From: an uncultured Bacteroidota bacterium
Lineage (GTDB): Bacteria; Bacteroidota; Bacteroidia; Chitinophagales; Chitinophagaceae
Assembly (NCBI GenBank): GCA_903905065.1
Contig: CAIVEW010000092.1
Coordinates: 46,606 to 110,605 of the forward strand
DNA: 64,000 nt
Reading direction: 5' to 3'
Part shown: one piece after another, positions 32,104 through 40,718 of the stretch
Position numbering within the stretch: position 1 is the stretch's first letter
Layout: each line of letters opens with the position of its first letter
Notes under the pieces: generated by a model
The model's database searches: none
What the model was told of the DNA's origin: nothing
The model's input: only the letters and a program-made list of their open reading frames with translations
Program-made: the position numbers and the translations under genes

Positions 32104-34314
32104 ATGAAACAAGCAATGATTGTTCTAACGTTATGGATATTCTCTCAAAATGCGCACAGCCAGTCTGTTAATTTAGAAGGATATTCCCAGGGAGATGCAA
32201 GGTTGGTATCTAACCGGCATTCCAATGCACTTATCAACAGGCAAATTATGGCGGACATAGACCCGCATAGCCTGCCGGCAAAAACAGAAACTCCGGGGAG
32301 TCTGCACCCAAAAAGCGGGGCGACGGAAAAGAGCCTGGAAGACGCTAAAGCTATGTGGGCCAACGCAAAAGCGCTGCAGGATAATACCAGGGCGCTGGAG
32401 GAAAATACAAAAGCATTAAAAGAAAATACGGAAATGATGCGTGCGCTCCTGCTTTCCGGGAAATACCACCATGTGGGCTCTTACGCAGGGCAACAGACCA
32501 GTGAACAGCGCTATGAATCTGCTCTGGCAATGTCCGGTAAGCCGGGGTCTCAATTTCCCCTATTTTCCGGTGCACCAGCTAAAATAGCTGCACCAGAAAC
32601 TATTTCAAAACCAGAGGTCTACTTGGCGAGCGCAAGCCCGATGCCAATGTCTGCTGCTGACAAAACAATGGTTGCTCCTATCGAACTTGCTAAAAAAATG
32701 CCAGCAAATGACAACGTCACAAAGCCTAACGCTTTATCTGCCGTACCGGCAAAAATTGAAAAAACACCTACACGGGCTGTAAATGTCTTATTGAATACTA
32801 CAGAAAAATCTATGGATGTTCCTGCAGTTACTACAAAAATTGCCGCAAAACCACATATCTGTTACTTAAACGGTGCTTCAGATGCACCCGAAATGGACGT
32901 AACGCTGGCATCTGTGACCCTAGCTCCGGCAGAACAGAAGCCATTCGCAGTTAACACTTCCGTGAAAACGCACGCTCCGAAAGCACAACCGGCAGCCGTA
33001 GCCAAAATGCCGATAGCCAAAGCAGCGGCAAAAACATCAATACAAAACCAGATCCCCGCAGCAACACCCATAAAAAATATAACCAACCCTAAAGCACTGG
33101 CTGCCAATGTTGCTACAAAACCACGGGTTGCCAAAGCAATAGCCACGACTCCGGCAACACCGAAGCCACTAACAAATACCATTGTTAAAGCAGACGTCTA
33201 TCAAAACCTGGCCACAAAGGCAATAACAGCAAATTCCGCAAAAAAACCTGGCACACCGATCGCAAGTAATACAGTAAAACCACAGGCACCAAAAATAACG
33301 GCACCCGTGGCCGCAGCAAAAATACCCCTGGCCAGTGCGATGACAAGGGCTCCAAAGTTGACCAATCTTCCTGTAAACCCGACGCCGGCAAAAGTTGCCG
33401 CAATTGCACAATCACCCAAAGCGATTACACCAAAAGCCAGCACCACGATGCCCCTGGCGAGTGTACTGCCGGGCACAATCAAGCACGCAAATCTTCCAGC
33501 TAACCCGATTCCGGCAAAAAATGTGAATAATCTTAAAACGTCTGCTGCAATAGCATCAGTAAAGCCACAGGCATTAGGTGCCTCACCGGCAGCCTTTCCG
33601 GCAAAGCTAGCTGGCTTACATACAAAGACATCGCAAGCCACAATGGCTCCGATCGTCATCGTTGGGGCGAAGCCAGTGACCGCCGCCGCAAATCATACCA
33701 ACGGCAAAAAAACTCATGGTTCCAGGATCACCAATGCAGCAAGATCGTCAATGTCTGTAGCTATAGAAACAGGCATGCTGGCCAGGAAGAACAAAAAGGT
33801 AAGCCTGGGTTACCTGATGCAGTTCCCCCTTCTCGAGCGGTCGTATGACAACGGTGTGCGTACGGCTGGCCACATACCTACCGACGTCTATTCTGGCTTT
33901 AAGGAAGGTGACGTGATCACAACCCACGGATATATTAGCCTGATAGCAATAGAAGATTCGGGTACAAAAAGTGAAACCTACTACTTGCAGCTGGTGGTAA
34001 ATCCTTACAAGAAGGACTCCTGCCTGAACATCCGCATTACTGCCGACCGGTTTGCGGGCGACGCAAGGAAAAAGCTTACAGACAATGCCCGCCAATTTGT
34101 ACGTGAGCAATTACTGAGTGGCAATACTCCAAGCCGTAGCGGAAATGTAATGCAGAACCCCGTTTTTGTGAGCATCACCGGCCAGCTGGTGTACAATTCA
34201 GCGCTTGCAGGAGCTATGCGGGGGCCACACCCGCTCTATATTGGCAAAAAGGGCGTGCGTTCGTATACCCCGTGGGAAATATCTAATGTTAACCGAATTC
34301 AATTTACGAGATAA
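32104..34314 (+). CDS. Large Ala/Pro/Lys-rich exported protein with heptad stalk and C-terminal OB-like domain
   Basis: 736-residue protein. ATG at 32104 opens a signal peptide (MKQAMIVLTLWIFSQNAHSQ). Residues about 83-112 form perfect heptads (AKALQDN TRALEEN TKALKEN TEMMRAL), a coiled-coil stalk. Residues about 130-570 are low-complexity A/P/K/T sequence with imperfect internal repeats (for example PLASAMTRAPKLTNLPVNPT and PLASVLPGTIKHANLPANPI). The last about 170 residues are globular and beta-rich (YSGFKEGDVITTHGYISLIA, SYTPWEISNVNRIQF), like OB-fold domains whose last strand is WEIHPVxxIxF. No known function. The region could span the periplasm or cell wall, as in TonB-type proteins. Confidence 0.8.
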   Translation: MKQAMIVLTLWIFSQNAHSQSVNLEGYSQGDARLVSNRHSNALINRQIMADIDPHSLPAKTETPGSLHPKSGATEKSLEDAKAMWANAKALQDNTRALEENTKALKENTEMMRALLLSGKYHHVGSYAGQQTSEQRYESALAMSGKPGSQFPLFSGAPAKIAAPETISKPEVYLASASPMPMSAADKTMVAPIELAKKMPANDNVTKPNALSAVPAKIEKTPTRAVNVLLNTTEKSMDVPAVTTKIAAKPHICYLNGASDAPEMDVTLASVTLAPAEQKPFAVNTSVKTHAPKAQPAAVAKMPIAKAAAKTSIQNQIPAATPIKNITNPKALAANVATKPRVAKAIATTPATPKPLTNTIVKADVYQNLATKAITANSAKKPGTPIASNTVKPQAPKITAPVAAAKIPLASAMTRAPKLTNLPVNPTPAKVAAIAQSPKAITPKASTTMPLASVLPGTIKHANLPANPIPAKNVNNLKTSAAIASVKPQALGASPAAFPAKLAGLHTKTSQATMAPIVIVGAKPVTAAANHTNGKKTHGSRITNAARSSMSVAIETGMLARKNKKVSLGYLMQFPLLERSYDNGVRTAGHIPTDVYSGFKEGDVITTHGYISLIAIEDSGTKSETYYLQLVVNPYKKDSCLNIRITADRFAGDARKKLTDNARQFVREQLLSGNTPSRSGNVMQNPVFVSITGQLVYNSALAGAMRGPHPLYIGKKGVRSYTPWEISNVNRIQFTR

Positions 34315-34398
34315 TGGCAAGACACATATCGCGCTCCAAATAAAGGAGTTTCAGCGGGAGTTGAGACTCCTTTACATTTTAAGCAGACATTCACATCG

Positions 34399-34623
34399 TC
34401 ATTTACCTAAACGCCGTTTCTCCGCCTGATCTATTATGTCGCCGATCAGGTTATCGATGAAATTATCTGCGGCTGCCAAAGCATCGGCTTCGTTGTCTGC
34501 CGGAACGATGACCCATTCTATTTTAGTGCCTTCTATTTTCTTTATTTCCATGCTGGCAATAACATCCACTTCTGCGGCAGAAAAAGCCCGGTTATCCTTA
34601 AAATGCACAATGTAGTTCTTCAT
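34399..34623 (-). CDS. Small hypothetical protein
   Basis: 74-residue protein (MKNYIVHFKDNRAFSAAEVD at the start) with an alpha/beta pattern: strand, two acidic stretches, strand IEWVIVPADNEADALAAADN, helix. No signal peptide or membrane segment. No family recognised. Stands alone, converging with the large Ala/Pro/Lys-rich gene. Confidence 0.65.
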   Translation of the reverse strand: MKNYIVHFKDNRAFSAAEVDVIASMEIKKIEGTKIEWVIVPADNEADALAAADNFIDNLIGDIIDQAEKRRLGK

Positions 34624-34810
34624 AGCGCTACTCTTTTAGCAAAAATGGTGTATACGCAATAGGACATACCTGTTCGGTATCAGGATAAAAAATGATTTCG
34701 ATCAGGGCTTAATTCTTGGGCCGCCATGTGGCAGGCAAGGATATGAATAGAGCGATGAACAAGCCCTGGATTCGAAAAAAAGGGTGTGCAAACCTGTGAC
34801 TAAAATTTAT

Positions 34811-35239
34811 TTAAACCGGATTGGTATCTATTTTTGCCAGTTCTTTTGTCAACTTGTTTTTAAACCCCGTCTTATCTTTTTTTATTTCCGCCCTAAGTTC
34901 GTTGAGCTGTGGGTGCACTGTGTAATATTTTTCACCCCAGCTAAACAGCTCAACTATAACAGGCGCCAGGTCAATACCCTTTGCTGTGAGGTGATACAGG
35001 AATTTTGATTTGCTGCCTGCGTTCACCTGCTTGGTTATTATGCCAGCTTGCTCCAGGTTCACCAGCCTGTCAGCAAGTATGTTTGTGGCTATCTTTTCTT
35101 CCATCTTCAGGAAGTCGCCGTAGGTATTCCTTTTAAAAAGCATCATCTCCCGAATGATCAGCAACGACCATTTATCTCCATATACATCCAGCGACTGGCT
35201 AATGGGGCAATAGGCAACCCGCTCTGTTTTCTGGCCCAT
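34811..35239 (-). CDS. HxlR-family transcription regulator
   Basis: 142-residue winged-helix regulator. CPISQSLDVYGDKWSLLIIR near residues 11-30 is the diagnostic HxlR opening (C-P-x8-G-x-KW), then GDFLKMEEKIATNILADRLV is the recognition part. HxlR proteins sense electrophiles or redox stress through the N-terminal cysteine. ATG at 35239 matches the family start; longer in-frame extension runs through the operator. Divergent from a methyltransferase gene, with two 17-bp palindromes in the spacer. Confidence 0.93.
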   Translation of the reverse strand: MGQKTERVAYCPISQSLDVYGDKWSLLIIREMMLFKRNTYGDFLKMEEKIATNILADRLVNLEQAGIITKQVNAGSKSKFLYHLTAKGIDLAPVIVELFSWGEKYYTVHPQLNELRAEIKKDKTGFKNKLTKELAKIDTNPV

Positions 35240-35258
35240 AAAAAAATATTTTTCTAGC

Positions 35259-35310
35259 ACTTGCATATTGCAAGTAAACAGCTTTATATTTGCACTTGTA
35301 ATTTGCAAGT
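35259..35310. promoter_or_regulatory. Two HxlR operators around a promoter
   Basis: ACTTGCATATTGCAAGT (35259-35275) is a perfect 7-bp inverted repeat; ACTTGTAATTTGCAAGT (35294-35310) keeps the ACTTG/CAAGT arms. Centres are 35 bp apart. Between them lies TATATTTG (35285-35292), a -7 element, with TTG at 35261-35263 and a 21-bp spacer. The promoter for the plus-strand methyltransferase is thus overlapped and flanked by both sites, so the HxlR regulator most likely represses both directions. Confidence 0.75.
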
Positions 35311-35357
35311 ACAAAAATACACATAATAATCAAACACAAAAACTAAAACTAAAAAAA

Positions 35358-36182
35358 ATGGAAAACATCAGCGTTGATCAGCCAGCAAAAGAAGGTACAC
35401 AAGAGAATTTTTTTACCGGTTCCGTGCCCCGAAATTATGATACGTTCATGGGCCCGGTATTGCTTAACCCTTATGCGCAAGACTTGGTAAGCCGCGTAAA
35501 AGCAAAAGGACCGCTAGCCATACTGGAGCTTGCCGCGGGCACGGGCAGGGTCACAAAGCCATTGCTAGCGGCGATGCCGGAAGCAAACATTACCGCTACA
35601 GACATCAGCGAAGATATGATGGAGATTGGCAAGGAGCAGATTACCTCCGCGCAGGTAAAATGGCAGAATGTGAACATGATGGAAATACCTTACCCGGACA
35701 ATGAATTTGATCTCGTCATCTGCCAGTTCGGGCTCATATTTGTGCCGGATAAGGCTAAGGCGGTGGCGGAGATGCGCCGTGTGCTGAAGCCCGGCGGCCA
35801 GCTGCTGTTCAACACCTGGGGTAATATGGAGGAAAACCCGGTATGGCACATCAGCCTGCAACTCTTCCGCCAAACATTTGGCGAAATGCCCATGCCCAAA
35901 GATATGAGTCCGTTCTCTCTGCCGGTTATTACCCCTGTGGTTGCTTTGATGACGGAAGCCGGTTTTACCGATGCAAGCGGCACAGAGGTGCGCAAAATAA
36001 CAGAGGTGGAAAGTGCTGCAATAGTGGCAAAAGGCTTTTTAATGACACAGCCATCTCTCAGGGAAAAGAAAGAGCTGTATGATGAAATGTATAGAAAACT
36101 GGTGAAAGAGCTGGGCGAAAAGTTAGGCGATAGTCCGCTCCGGAGCCCATTGCTGGCATTGGTATTTGAGGCCACAAAATAA
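35358..36182 (+). CDS. Class I SAM-dependent methyltransferase
   Basis: 274-residue enzyme. SAM-binding motif I is LAILELAAGTGRVTKPLLAA near residues 55-74, motif II TATDISEDMMEIGKEQ, motif IV/post PDNEFDLVICQFGLIFVPDK and a VLKPGGQLLFNTWG strand typical of UbiE/Methyltransf_11-like enzymes acting on small molecules or quinones. ATG at 35358 chosen: an upstream extension lies in the operator. Probably controlled by the divergent HxlR regulator; next gene 81 bp on. Confidence 0.92.
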   Translation: MENISVDQPAKEGTQENFFTGSVPRNYDTFMGPVLLNPYAQDLVSRVKAKGPLAILELAAGTGRVTKPLLAAMPEANITATDISEDMMEIGKEQITSAQVKWQNVNMMEIPYPDNEFDLVICQFGLIFVPDKAKAVAEMRRVLKPGGQLLFNTWGNMEENPVWHISLQLFRQTFGEMPMPKDMSPFSLPVITPVVALMTEAGFTDASGTEVRKITEVESAAIVAKGFLMTQPSLREKKELYDEMYRKLVKELGEKLGDSPLRSPLLALVFEATK

Positions 36183-36263
36183 AAACAGGAAAACATCAAA
36201 CAGGAAATCAGGGTGGGCGGCCTTACGCCGTTCACCTTACTGAAAACTTCTAAAGGATAGAAA

Positions 36264-36710
36264 ATGAACAGCTTCAACGAAATACAAACAAAAGAAGGAT
36301 ACCTGCAAAGGCTGAACCTGCTTACGCCTGCTTCACAAGCCCGTTGGGGCAAAATGAATGTACAGCAAATGCTCAATCACCTGAACGAACTGTTCCTGAC
36401 GGCCACCGGGCAAAAAGCAGTAAAAGATAGTGTCGGTGTGAAGATGCTATCGATCGTGGTTGGTGGTGTTTTTAAGAAAAGGATCATCCACAGTAAAAAG
36501 CCTTTTCCCAAAGGCATTGGTAATGCGCCACTGCCGGCAGCTGCCGACTTTGAAACAGAGAAGGGGCTGCTGGTTGGGTCTCTTTTGAATTGTAAGCCGT
36601 CTCAGTTCACTAAAAAGTCACTTTCAGTATTTGGCAAAATGTCTCCTGAATTGTGGGATAAATTCCTGGTGCGCCAGTTCGAGCATCACTTGTCCCAATT
36701 CGGCGTCTGA
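36264..36710 (+). CDS. DUF1569 protein (DinB-like)
   Basis: 148-residue protein with the DUF1569 pattern: YLQRLNLLTPASQARWGKMN, VQQMLNHLNELFLTATGQKA, and FGKMSPELWDKFLVRQFEHH near the end. The conserved histidines at the start of helix 2 and near the C-terminus (HHLSQFG) resemble the metal triad of DinB-type four-helix proteins. Function not known. Probably same transcript as the methyltransferase. Confidence 0.88.
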   Translation: MNSFNEIQTKEGYLQRLNLLTPASQARWGKMNVQQMLNHLNELFLTATGQKAVKDSVGVKMLSIVVGGVFKKRIIHSKKPFPKGIGNAPLPAAADFETEKGLLVGSLLNCKPSQFTKKSLSVFGKMSPELWDKFLVRQFEHHLSQFGV

Positions 36711-36757
36711 CGACTACCATTGGATTCATCGTTACTTAATCCACAAATGAAACAAAA

Positions 36758-37753
36758 ATGAAACAAAAAATACTGGTCACATCGGCCACCGGCAAAACAA
36801 GTGCTGCAGCTGCGAGGCAGCTGCTACAGGAAGGATACCAGGTAAGGATATTAGTGCGCTCAAGAAACGAAAAAGCGCTGGCGCTTGAAAAGCTGGGCGC
36901 TGAAATAGCAGTAGGTAACCTCAGCAATTACGAGCAGATAGTGGCGGCGCTGGCAGGCATAGACGGCGTATATTATTGCTACCCGATAGCAAAGGGTATG
37001 CCGGAGTGTGTATCGCTGTTCATCACGGCCGCGAAACAACAGAATATAGCGTCAGTAATATTTATGGGTCAATGGCTGGCAGAATTCCCCGACCAGGAGA
37101 GCATACTGACCAACGATGTTAAGAAATCTTATAAACTACTGGAGCAGTCAGGCCTGAATGTGGTGTATTATAATCCTGGCTTCTTTGCAGAAAATATTGT
37201 GGCACTTACAGAAGGTGTCATACAGATGGGTATGATGCCCTCACCATTTGGCGATGGAAAATGCCCCTGGATATCTGCCGCCGACCAGGGACGGGTGATA
37301 GCAGCGCTGTTGAAAAACCCGCAACCTTACTATGGCAAGAAAGTACACCCTACGGGGCCAAGGTCAGTCACAGCAAAGGAAATGGCAGACACCTACTCAA
37401 AAATACTGGGAAGGAAAGTGAAGCTGATGCCGATATCCGATAAAATGTTTCTGAAAGCCGTAATGGCGGCTGCCGATGAATTCGGTTACGATGCCTTCAT
37501 GGCGGTCCAAACCGTTTTCTACATGCAGGAATTCAGAAAGAACCGGTTTGACGTGGGCGGCCCTACTCAGGTGGTAAGGGAGCTCACCGGACGCGAGCCG
37601 GAAGATTTTGAAACCATAGCGCGCCATTTTATAGAAACCTCGCCGTACAAGGAACGCAACTTCGCCAACAAAATGACGGCGATGAAAAAATTCATGAAAC
37701 TGCTATTCGTAACGCCACCCGGTAGAAAGCAGCAGCAAATGCTCAATGGCTGA
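36758..37753 (+). CDS. NmrA-like NAD(P)-binding protein
   Basis: 331-residue atypical short-chain dehydrogenase/NmrA-like protein. N-terminal nucleotide loop VTSATGKTSAAAARQLLQEG and VRSRNEKALALEKLGAEIAV are characteristic. Further HPTGPRSVTAKEMADTYSKI fits the NmrA-like C-terminal region. It could bind or oxidise NAD(P)H. Its stop overlaps the start of the next gene by 8 nt, so the two are translationally coupled. Confidence 0.88.
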   Translation: MKQKILVTSATGKTSAAAARQLLQEGYQVRILVRSRNEKALALEKLGAEIAVGNLSNYEQIVAALAGIDGVYYCYPIAKGMPECVSLFITAAKQQNIASVIFMGQWLAEFPDQESILTNDVKKSYKLLEQSGLNVVYYNPGFFAENIVALTEGVIQMGMMPSPFGDGKCPWISAADQGRVIAALLKNPQPYYGKKVHPTGPRSVTAKEMADTYSKILGRKVKLMPISDKMFLKAVMAAADEFGYDAFMAVQTVFYMQEFRKNRFDVGGPTQVVRELTGREPEDFETIARHFIETSPYKERNFANKMTAMKKFMKLLFVTPPGRKQQQMLNG

Positions 37754-38756
37754 TAAAATCTTACAAATGAATAACAAGAAATACCTGGTAATAGGCGCGA
37801 CAGGGCATGTAGGCTCTAAAATTGCTATACTCTTAGCCGGTAAAGGCCACGATGTTACCGCACTGGTACGGCAAAAAGGCACAATGATCCGGGACACCTA
37901 TACCGGCACCATTAAGTATGTGGTGGGTGACCTGGGTGATGAACAGTCTATCGCTGATGCCGTAAAAGGAATGGATGTGGTAATAAATACTGCCAATGGA
38001 TTGCTGCCACAAAAAAAAGGAGACAGTGTAAACGGTGTGAACGAAGGCGCTGTAAAGCTCATATCCATATGCGAAAATGCCGGTGTCAAAAGGTTTGTAC
38101 AATCTTCTACCCCCACCTACCAACACGACAACGATGTGCCTGAACTTCTGGGGAAAAGACTAATAGAAAAAAGACTATTGGCATCGTCCATGCAATCAGT
38201 CATTATCCGCAACCCTGCTTTTATGGATGTGTTTATCGTGATGGGTGGATTTGCACAGGCTGCTGATAAGTCTGCGCACGCGACCACAAAACGGGAGTTT
38301 GGTTTTACTAAAATGTACATGAAGATAGTGGGCAACTTTGTAGTGAAAAGGGGTTGGATGCTGGCCCCGGGAGGGGCCAAACACGGTACGCCTACAATAG
38401 CGACAAGGGATGTGGCTGAAATGATCGTTGGAGGAGCGCTGTACAGTGGCCCAGAAAATCTGCTGATAGAAGCGGGAGGGCCGCAGTGGCTAACCTGGCG
38501 CGAGATAGGCAATATAATAGCTAAAAAAACAGGCAAAAAAAAGATTAAACTTATTCCAATTCCGGCATGGCTGGCGAGGTTCAATCGGTTTATCATCAAA
38601 CCATTCTCACCATCTGCAGCAAATATTTTCGCGATGATGGGCTTTGTGGCTGCCTTTCAACCCAGGTGGGATTCAAAAGATACAGTAAAAAAATTCAACC
38701 TTCCCGCTCAGCTTACCGTATCCGACTACCTGGACTTGAATTACAGCGGTAAATGA
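37746..38756 (+). CDS. NAD(P)-dependent epimerase/SDR-like protein
   Basis: 336-residue atypical SDR. Nucleotide loop LVIGATGHVGSKIAILLAGK near residues 15-34, YVVGDLGDEQSIADAVKGMD and FVQSSTPTYQHDND. ATG at 37746 overlaps the previous gene by 8 nt (ATGGCTGA); a second ATG at 37767 is also possible. Substrate unknown. Last gene of the methyltransferase-DUF1569-NmrA unit. Confidence 0.88.
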   Translation: MADKILQMNNKKYLVIGATGHVGSKIAILLAGKGHDVTALVRQKGTMIRDTYTGTIKYVVGDLGDEQSIADAVKGMDVVINTANGLLPQKKGDSVNGVNEGAVKLISICENAGVKRFVQSSTPTYQHDNDVPELLGKRLIEKRLLASSMQSVIIRNPAFMDVFIVMGGFAQAADKSAHATTKREFGFTKMYMKIVGNFVVKRGWMLAPGGAKHGTPTIATRDVAEMIVGGALYSGPENLLIEAGGPQWLTWREIGNIIAKKTGKKKIKLIPIPAWLARFNRFIIKPFSPSAANIFAMMGFVAAFQPRWDSKDTVKKFNLPAQLTVSDYLDLNYSGK

Positions 38757-38990
38757 CATTAGACGGTGGAGTAACCTAGTGCCGTCTTCATGCGGAGAGG
38801 CTGTGCATAGCGATAAGAAAAGAGAGGGCAAGCAAATGGGTAATTAAAGGTTGAGCGTAGAAGAAATTTGAGTGGATAAATATGGTGAAATCATCTGAAA
38901 ATCACGGGTTAGTCCGATGCTTACACTTTTTGCGGTGAGCATTTACCATCGAACACCAGCGCCTCTGGTGCTGCTTTCGGTTTGTTTTAC

Positions 38991-39578
38991 TCAGTGAAAC
39001 TTCTCGCCCTTAGCCAGCATTTCCAGGATAATCTTCATTCGCTTTTCGCGGGTCTCCGGTTTTTTGGCAGTCTGAAGCCGCCAGGTGATGGCATATTTGT
39101 TGGCTTTGTTCAGCGAGTCGAAAAACGCTTTTGCTCTTTTGTTTTTATCAAGGAGTTGGAGAAAATCTTCGGGGGCGGTGGAATTGGAAGGTGAATCATA
39201 TGCGGCCGCCAGTCGCCCGTCTTTCTTTGCGTCTTCAAAGGCCTTCAATCCGGCGGTTTTCATTCTCTTTTCGTTAGTAAGCCGCTCTATATGTTCTATG
39301 TTTCGTGTCGACCATATACTTCGCGCCCGGCGGGGGGTGAATTTCTGGATCCAGGAATCACTATCAAACTTTTTCCTTTGTCCGTCGATCCAACCATAAC
39401 AGAGCGCTTCATCGAGCGCTTCTGCATAGGTAACGGTTTTTTCCCCCGACTCTTTATTGAAAATGCGCAGCCAGATACCATCGGACTTTGCATGATTGGC
39501 AGCAAGCCATTTCTCCCACGCACCTATAGACGCAAATGATTTGGTAGGCGCATCTTTTTTGTTTTCTGAAGTACTCAT
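38991..39578 (-). CDS. YdeI/OmpD-associated family protein
   Basis: 195-residue protein with the YdeI pattern: AWEKWLAANHAKSDGIWLRI, YAEALDEALCYGWIDGQRKK, KFTPRRARSIWSTRN and EKRMKIILEMLAKGEKFH at the C-terminus. Members are linked to stress or antimicrobial peptide resistance in some bacteria; function here unknown. ATG at 39578. Converges with the epimerase gene; a CACCAG/CTGGTG hairpin (38954-38970) lies between. Confidence 0.9.
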   Translation of the reverse strand: MSTSENKKDAPTKSFASIGAWEKWLAANHAKSDGIWLRIFNKESGEKTVTYAEALDEALCYGWIDGQRKKFDSDSWIQKFTPRRARSIWSTRNIEHIERLTNEKRMKTAGLKAFEDAKKDGRLAAAYDSPSNSTAPEDFLQLLDKNKRAKAFFDSLNKANKYAITWRLQTAKKPETREKRMKIILEMLAKGEKFH

Positions 39579-39786
39579 TCAGCCCGCTCTATTTAATGCA
39601 AGAGCTAATACTAACTTACGGAAATGTTTTTGAAATTGGATTCGGGAAGGCGCAGTTGGCGCAAGTCTTTTCGGCTTGTGGCCAGCCTACCAAATCTCCT
39701 TTGAGAAAGTGCGTTTTAATTTTGCCACTCTCAAGATTGGCATCCGCTAGAACTCAAACACAGCCTACGCTGAACTGGGGAGGTAG

Positions 39787-40470
39787 TTACAGGTCGTCTT
39801 TTTTCATCCGCGAGGCAATAATTTCTGCGAGGTCTGTCTGCCGATCGTTTATGAAAATATCGTGGTGAAAATGGTCCAGTTTTTCAAGGAGTTGTTTTAA
39901 TGTGTGTTTTTCCAGTTCGCTTAAATTACCGGAGACTAGTTTAGAAACAACTTCCATCTTATCTAAAACAGAAAAGATCGTTCGTCTGCCATGGTCGGTA
40001 ATGGCAATTCGCTGGCTGCGTTTGTCAATATCATCATCAAATTGGGTGATAAGGCCCATACGAAGCAGTCGTTTAATGATCTCCATACCAGTGGTTTTTT
40101 CATGCACATTCTTATTGATTAGCTCAGTTTTTGAGAGGCTATCATGAGTGAGCAGTATGATAAGAAAAGAGAACTCATCGGGCGATTCTATTTCGGAGCC
40201 ATGCAATGCCTTTTTGGTATACAATTTTGCATAGCGGTACAAATAAGTGACCAAAATAGCTATAGAAGTTTCCTTTGCTCCACCACGCTTTTGCAAGTCC
40301 GGTTCATTCTTTCCATTCAGTTTCCGATTAATGCCAACAGAAGGATCATTGGGATGGCTTACAAACTCAATAAAGCCTTCAAATGTCATTTGCTCCGGGC
40401 TTGCGACTGAATTATCGTAATCAGAAAAAGAATCCATCAACCGCTTCAATATTTCGTACCGACTATTCAT
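39787..40470 (-). CDS. MarR-like transcription regulator
   Basis: 227-residue regulator. An N-terminal helical part (about 85 aa) precedes a winged helix: ILLTHDSLSKTELINKNVHE and TTGMEIIKRLLRMGLITQFD, then RSQRIAITDHGRRTIFSVLD (the wing) and a C-terminal dimer helix. Divergent from an MDR oxidoreductase, with a 20-bp near-perfect palindrome just upstream, so probably autoregulatory and controlling that enzyme. ATG at 40470. Confidence 0.87.
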   Translation of the reverse strand: MNSRYEILKRLMDSFSDYDNSVASPEQMTFEGFIEFVSHPNDPSVGINRKLNGKNEPDLQKRGGAKETSIAILVTYLYRYAKLYTKKALHGSEIESPDEFSFLIILLTHDSLSKTELINKNVHEKTTGMEIIKRLLRMGLITQFDDDIDKRSQRIAITDHGRRTIFSVLDKMEVVSKLVSGNLSELEKHTLKQLLEKLDHFHHDIFINDRQTDLAEIIASRMKKDDL

Positions 40471-40492
40471 ATGTTTTTACAAAATTAAATTT

Positions 40493-40573
40493 TTAGTACA
40501 ATATTGTTCTAATTTAGTTTTTTATTCCAAAATAATTACTAAATTTGCCATTATTAATACATTTTTGTACTAA
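40493..40573. promoter_or_regulatory. MarR operator, half site and -7 element
   Basis: TTAGTACAATATTGTTCTAA (40493-40512) is a 20-bp palindrome with one mismatch. A copy of its right half, TTGTACTAA, is at 40565-40573. Between them TAAATTTG (40540-40547) fits the -7 consensus, without a clear -33. This suggests control of both the MarR gene and the rightward unit. Confidence 0.65.
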
Positions 40574-40582
40574 ATAGTTGTT

Positions 40583-40675
40583 ATGATGGAGGATGATTTT
40601 ATTAAATTAAAGGAAATTATGGACAGATGCATGACCATGATAAATGTATTATTGGGTCAAATACATGTAAAATAA
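40583..40675 (+). CDS. Possible 30-residue peptide in the MarR-MDR spacer
   Basis: ATG at 40583 (tandem ATGATG) opens MMEDDFIKLKEIMDRCMTMI and 10 more residues. It begins 10 bp after the operator half site and ends 44 bp before the MDR gene, so would be on the same transcript. Helical and amphipathic. It may be a real small protein or a leader peptide; only frame and position support it. Confidence 0.35.
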   Translation: MMEDDFIKLKEIMDRCMTMINVLLGQIHVK

Positions 40676-40718
40676 AATAATCACATAAATAATTATTATC
40701 ATAAAGTAAACATACAAA

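Noticed and set aside
33201..33659. Minus-strand frame in the Ala/Pro/Lys-rich gene
   Set aside because: Low-complexity Ala/Phe/Gly product typical of the reverse strand of A/P/K repeats; no start context.
38954..38970. Terminator between the epimerase and YdeI genes
   Set aside because: CACCAG/CTGGTG stem is only 6 bp and no T-run follows on either strand.
39596..39868. 90-codon plus-strand frame between the YdeI and MarR genes
   Set aside because: It runs across the end of the MarR gene on the other strand, has no family resemblance, and its composition is that of an antisense frame. It is treated as chance.
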